Of a DNA stretch of 33,620 bases, positions 31,577-33,620 are shown one piece after another (the stretch's first letter is position 1; the number at the start of each line of letters is the position of its first letter). A program made the translations under genes and the position numbers. The DNA lies in the NCBI GenBank assembly GCA_003669055.1, contig RAYB01000050.1:1-33620 (forward strand), read 5' to 3'. The DNA comes from a bacterium 1XD21-70. Its GTDB lineage: Bacteria > Bacillota > Clostridia > Lachnospirales > Lachnospiraceae. The notes under the pieces are model-generated. The model did no database searches and had not been told where the DNA came from. It worked only from the letters and a program-made list of their open reading frames with translations.

Positions 31577-32462
31577 CTGTTTTGCTGCTTTCCGATAAAA
31601 AAGCCTTTTCCAATAATGCCAATGGCTGCTGCTTTTCCGCCTTTTCTGTAATGGCGGCAAGCAGCTTTTTTCGTATCTTTTTTAGCATCGTGTTACGCAC
31701 CTTGCGGATATTCCGGTCACTCTGCTGCCGTATGGCAGCAACCCGTGTGGAACTGAACAGTTTAACAGCACACAGGAACAGTAATTCCTTGTGATCCTCG
31801 CTCAATTCCAAGAGGGTTTTCGACAGATATTCCTCCGTCACAAGCTCATGTATATCGTAGGGACAATAGAAAATTGCGTCAATGAAATCTCCTTTGCGTA
31901 TCTGCCTTTCCAAAACATCGTTCAGCGTATCCGGGAAAAAGAGTTCGTTGGCGGATGCACCGTAATCAAGAGGAACATCGTCACCGCTGCGGCTGAGTTC
32001 GTGATAACGTTCTCTGCGCTCCCGGTTGGCATCCAGCTTGTCCCACCAGACAACCACATTTTCAAAATCCTTTTGCGTTCTGGCGGCATCCTCCAGACGG
32101 GCAAGTGCTTCTGCCCGCAGCTCCCGTTTGAGCTTTTTTCGTTCCGGTTCTTCATCCCCGGCATCATCCTCAAAGGGATGTTCTTCGGCATCGGCTTCCA
32201 GTCTGTCTATGATATTCTGCTCCAGAGCGATCTGCCGCTGTGTCTGTTCCGCTACATCAGCTTCCGCTTCCTCCGGGCAGCTTTCAACGGCGCTGTCCTC
32301 GGATTCTTTTTTCTGTGGTTTCCGTTTTGGTTTGTCGGGAGGCTCGGCTATCTCTGTATCAGCGGTATCCTCGTCATCCCAAAGGGCGTTTTCATCTTCT
32401 TCATCATCTGTATACTCAAAATCGTCGGCTTCATCTTCATATCTGTAATCATCCTCAAACAC
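31554..32462 (-). CDS. Sigma-70 region 4-like protein with acidic N-terminus
   Basis: The 302-residue protein has a very acidic first 115 residues rich in Asp and Glu (for example YEDEADDFEYTDDEEDEN), which looks disordered. The C-terminal 130 residues resemble sigma factor region 4, with ELSEDHKELLFLCAVKLFSSTRVAAIR followed by QSDRNIRKVRNTMLKKIR, in which a helix-turn-helix can be placed. Only fragments of up to 20 residues are conserved by eye. No region 2 is present, so it is unlikely to be a complete sigma factor; it may be a regulator of element genes. The start is a GTG with AAGGGG upstream. Similar proteins are frequent in gut clostridial integrative elements. Confidence 0.7.
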   Translation of the reverse strand: MFEDDYRYEDEADDFEYTDDEEDENALWDDEDTADTEIAEPPDKPKRKPQKKESEDSAVESCPEEAEADVAEQTQRQIALEQNIIDRLEADAEEHPFEDDAGDEEPERKKLKRELRAEALARLEDAARTQKDFENVVVWWDKLDANRERRERYHELSRSGDDVPLDYGASANELFFPDTLNDVLERQIRKGDFIDAIFYCPYDIHELVTEEYLSKTLLELSEDHKELLFLCAVKLFSSTRVAAIRQQSDRNIRKVRNTMLKKIRKKLLAAITEKAEKQQPLALLEKAFLSESSKTVDSGKAK

Positions 32463-32619
32463 CGCAGACCCCTTCCTTTAAAAATATTTTTGAAATTTTC
32501 TGCAATTCTCCGTAAAAACAGTTCCGCTAAACCCCCAATATTTCTCCTATTGGCGAGGGAGTAATATATTTTTCCTCTAATTAGATTACTTACGACACTA
32601 AAGAAAGGAGGAACTGCCT
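32463..32619. other. Divergent intergenic region
   Basis: This AT-rich gap lies between the divergent sigma-like and Cys_rich_VLP genes. A CCAATA/TATTGG inverted repeat (about 32532-32551) lies in the middle and could be an operator. I find no convincing -35/-10 pair for either gene. Confidence 0.35.
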
Positions 32620-32994
32620 ATGTCGAACAACCATCATGAACTGACAGGCCGGGAGAAGCAGCGGATTAAAAAGCTGATTATTTCTCTCTGCGCCAACTAC
32701 GACAAGGAATACGGCTGCCTGCTGCTGGACTGCGAATGCCCTATTTTTGGTATCTGCTATACTAACAGCGCACTGTGCAGCTATTTCCGCAAGTCTGTCC
32801 TGCCGGAAGATGCGGAGCTGGAAGCTGTATTCACCCGCACACCAACCACTAACTGTAAGCAATGCGGCAAACCGTTTCCCGTGGATGGGAAGCGGGTGTA
32901 CTGCTCGGAACGCTGTGCCGAAGAAGCACGCCGCCAGCAAACCGCAGCACGGGTGCGTAAGCACAGAGAAAAGCAGAAGCAAGATACTATGTAA
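32620..32994 (+). CDS. Cys_rich_VLP domain protein
   Basis: The 124-residue protein matches the cysteine-rich VLP family found in clostridial conjugative elements. The first half has LTGREKQRIKKLIISLCANYD and the cysteine cluster CLLLDCECPIFGICY. The second half has a C-X2-C...C-X3-C finger in NCKQCGKPF and YCSERCAEEARRQQ, followed by a basic tail. It probably binds metal and perhaps nucleic acid. Function is unknown. AAAGGAGG before the ATG is a strong start signal. A terminator follows within 10 bp of the stop codon. Confidence 0.85.
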   Translation: MSNNHHELTGREKQRIKKLIISLCANYDKEYGCLLLDCECPIFGICYTNSALCSYFRKSVLPEDAELEAVFTRTPTTNCKQCGKPFPVDGKRVYCSERCAEEARRQQTAARVRKHREKQKQDTM

Positions 32995-33000
32995 CCATTT

Positions 33001-33047
33001 TGCCCTCGAAAAGCCTTGCGCCGCAAGGTTTATTTGAGGGCATTTTT
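33001..33047 (+). terminator. Terminator after Cys_rich_VLP gene
   Basis: TGCCCTC (33001-33007) pairs with GAGGGCA (33036-33042), with an inner CCTTGCG/CGCAAGG hairpin, followed by TTTTT. It is a strong intrinsic terminator. Confidence 0.85.
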
Positions 33048-33097
33048 GCGCAGGTAAGGTATTTATACTGTTTGCCAACTTTTAACCGCACAAATGG

Positions 33098-33126
33098 TTA
33101 CACAGCATCGGAACCAAAACTATTAT
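33098..33126 (+). promoter_or_regulatory. Promoter of TnpW gene
   Basis: TTACAC (33098-33103) and TATTAT (33121-33126) are separated by 17 bp. The -10 box matches 5 of 6 positions. The TnpW start codon follows 44 bp later, and the recombinase stub behind it would share this transcript. Confidence 0.45.
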
Positions 33127-33170
33127 ACGAGAATGATATGTATTTTTCAACACACGGAGGTATTCTGCCT

Positions 33171-33383
33171 ATGGCAAAAAACGAAAACGGAAATTTTTCC
33201 TATATGACTCGCCGTATCGGCGGCACAACCTACAAGGTGAAAATGGTATTTAATGATACCGGACACGAAACGATGGAAGATATAATTTTGCGCATTGTTC
33301 GCAATGAAGCGCTGGATAATGACGGAAAATGTGATATAATGGGTGTACCACAAATGAGCCGTCAGTCTGAAAGGAGCGCCTAA
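33171..33383 (+). CDS. TnpW family transposon-encoded protein
   Basis: The 70-residue protein matches the TnpW family of Tn4451-like elements: SYMTRRIGGTTYKVKMVFND, then a helix with ETMEDIILRIVRNEAL. Function is unknown; the gene usually lies just before the large serine recombinase gene, exactly as here. GGAGG upstream fixes ATG 33171; the open frame reaching back to 33000 has no family support. The stop codon lies two bases before the recombinase start, so translation is coupled. Confidence 0.87.
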   Translation: MAKNENGNFSYMTRRIGGTTYKVKMVFNDTGHETMEDIILRIVRNEALDNDGKCDIMGVPQMSRQSERSA

Positions 33384-33385
33384 CT

Positions 33386-33556
33386 ATGGCAGCAAAACAG
33401 ACTGAAGGAAAAATTACAGCCTTGTACGAAAGGCTGTCCCGTGATGATGATATGACAAATAGACGTAAAGCCAAGTTATTTTTTTCGGCATCCATAGGGG
33501 ATGCCGTTTTTGCATTATTGGATAGCCCCGACAAATTTGTAGTAGCCTGCAAATAA
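33386..33556 (+). pseudogene. Large serine recombinase, N-terminal stub 2
   Basis: The frame begins [20 protein letters not shown] and keeps the recombinase pattern to DDDM (about codon 23). It then enters unrelated sequence and stops after 56 codons. A strong terminator lies inside the foreign part, so this is clearly a chimeric end, not a gene. AAGGAG precedes the ATG. The DNA differs from stub 1 at many third positions, so the two come from different recombinase genes and not from one duplicated copy. Confidence 0.8.
33486..33511 (+). terminator. Strong terminator within recombinase stub 2
   Basis: CGGCATCC and GGATGCCG form a perfect 8-bp stem over a 5-nt loop, followed by TTTTT. It lies 30 bp past the point where the recombinase sequence breaks, so it belongs to the neighbouring DNA brought in at the junction. 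Confidence 0.88.
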
Positions 33557-33620
33557 AAAGTCAAGCTAAATTTTAAAGAACATCGAAAATTTTATACAGG
33601 TTGAAAAATGGGTATTACAA
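33557..33620. other. AT-rich end of window
   Basis: I see no gene or clear signal in these last bases. Confidence 0.4.

Overview
The window looks like chromosomal DNA of a spore-forming member of the Firmicutes, class Clostridia, most likely a Lachnospiraceae gut anaerobe. The evidence is the gene order nusB-xseA-xseB-ispA-dxs-tlyA-nadK-argR-recN-spoIVB, the sporulation genes spoIVB and a ytvI-like gene, strong AGGAGG-type ribosome binding sites, and a Tn4451-type mobile remnant (TnpV, TnpW, Cys_rich_VLP, large serine recombinase starts). I cannot fix the genus. The first 27 kb is GC-rich. From about 27.3 kb the base composition becomes visibly AT-richer, which marks acquired DNA.

Layout. 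1-570 has no supported gene but holds a short hairpin and a 199-bp long-hairpin element (265-463). 601-2268 is a Na+/phosphate cotransporter with a PhoU-like tail. 2432-5631 is the glycolytic set gap-pgk-tpiA. 5709-7470 is a KdpD/KdpE-like two-component pair with no kdpFABC beside it, and a lipoprotein gene faces it. 8285-12367 holds a DegV protein, an amylosucrase-like GH13 enzyme and a YtvI-like membrane protein. 12431-13699 (minus strand) is a RelA/SpoT synthetase with a long C-terminal extension that carries a HEPN-like RNxxxH motif. It is divergent from a YgjP-like metallopeptidase. An orphan HicB-like gene follows.

From 14990 to 25041 lies the housekeeping block. It covers transcription antitermination (nusB), exonuclease VII (xseA, xseB), isoprenoid precursor synthesis (ispA, dxs), rRNA methylation (tlyA), NADP supply (nadK), arginine control (argR), DNA repair (recN) and sporulation signalling (spoIVB). 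A ROK fructokinase and a mannose-6-phosphate isomerase follow; together with the amylosucrase they would feed fructose and mannose units into glycolysis. A second long-hairpin element (26969-27237) closes this part.

From 27359 to the end the DNA is accessory: an ArsR regulator, a truncated IS1182-type transposase, and about 5 kb of a decayed integrative element. That segment runs from one truncated serine-recombinase start (28467) to a second, different one (33386). Between them are TnpV, an AlbA_2/Schlafen-type protein, a zinc-finger protein, a sigma-region-4-like protein, a Cys_rich_VLP protein and TnpW.

The most unusual signals are three. First, there are two long hairpins that share a 20-nt loop and inner core but have unrelated, perfectly self-complementary outer arms. 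Second, there is the RelA/SpoT plus HEPN-like fusion. Third, two non-identical recombinase 5' ends are cut off close to the same codon region.
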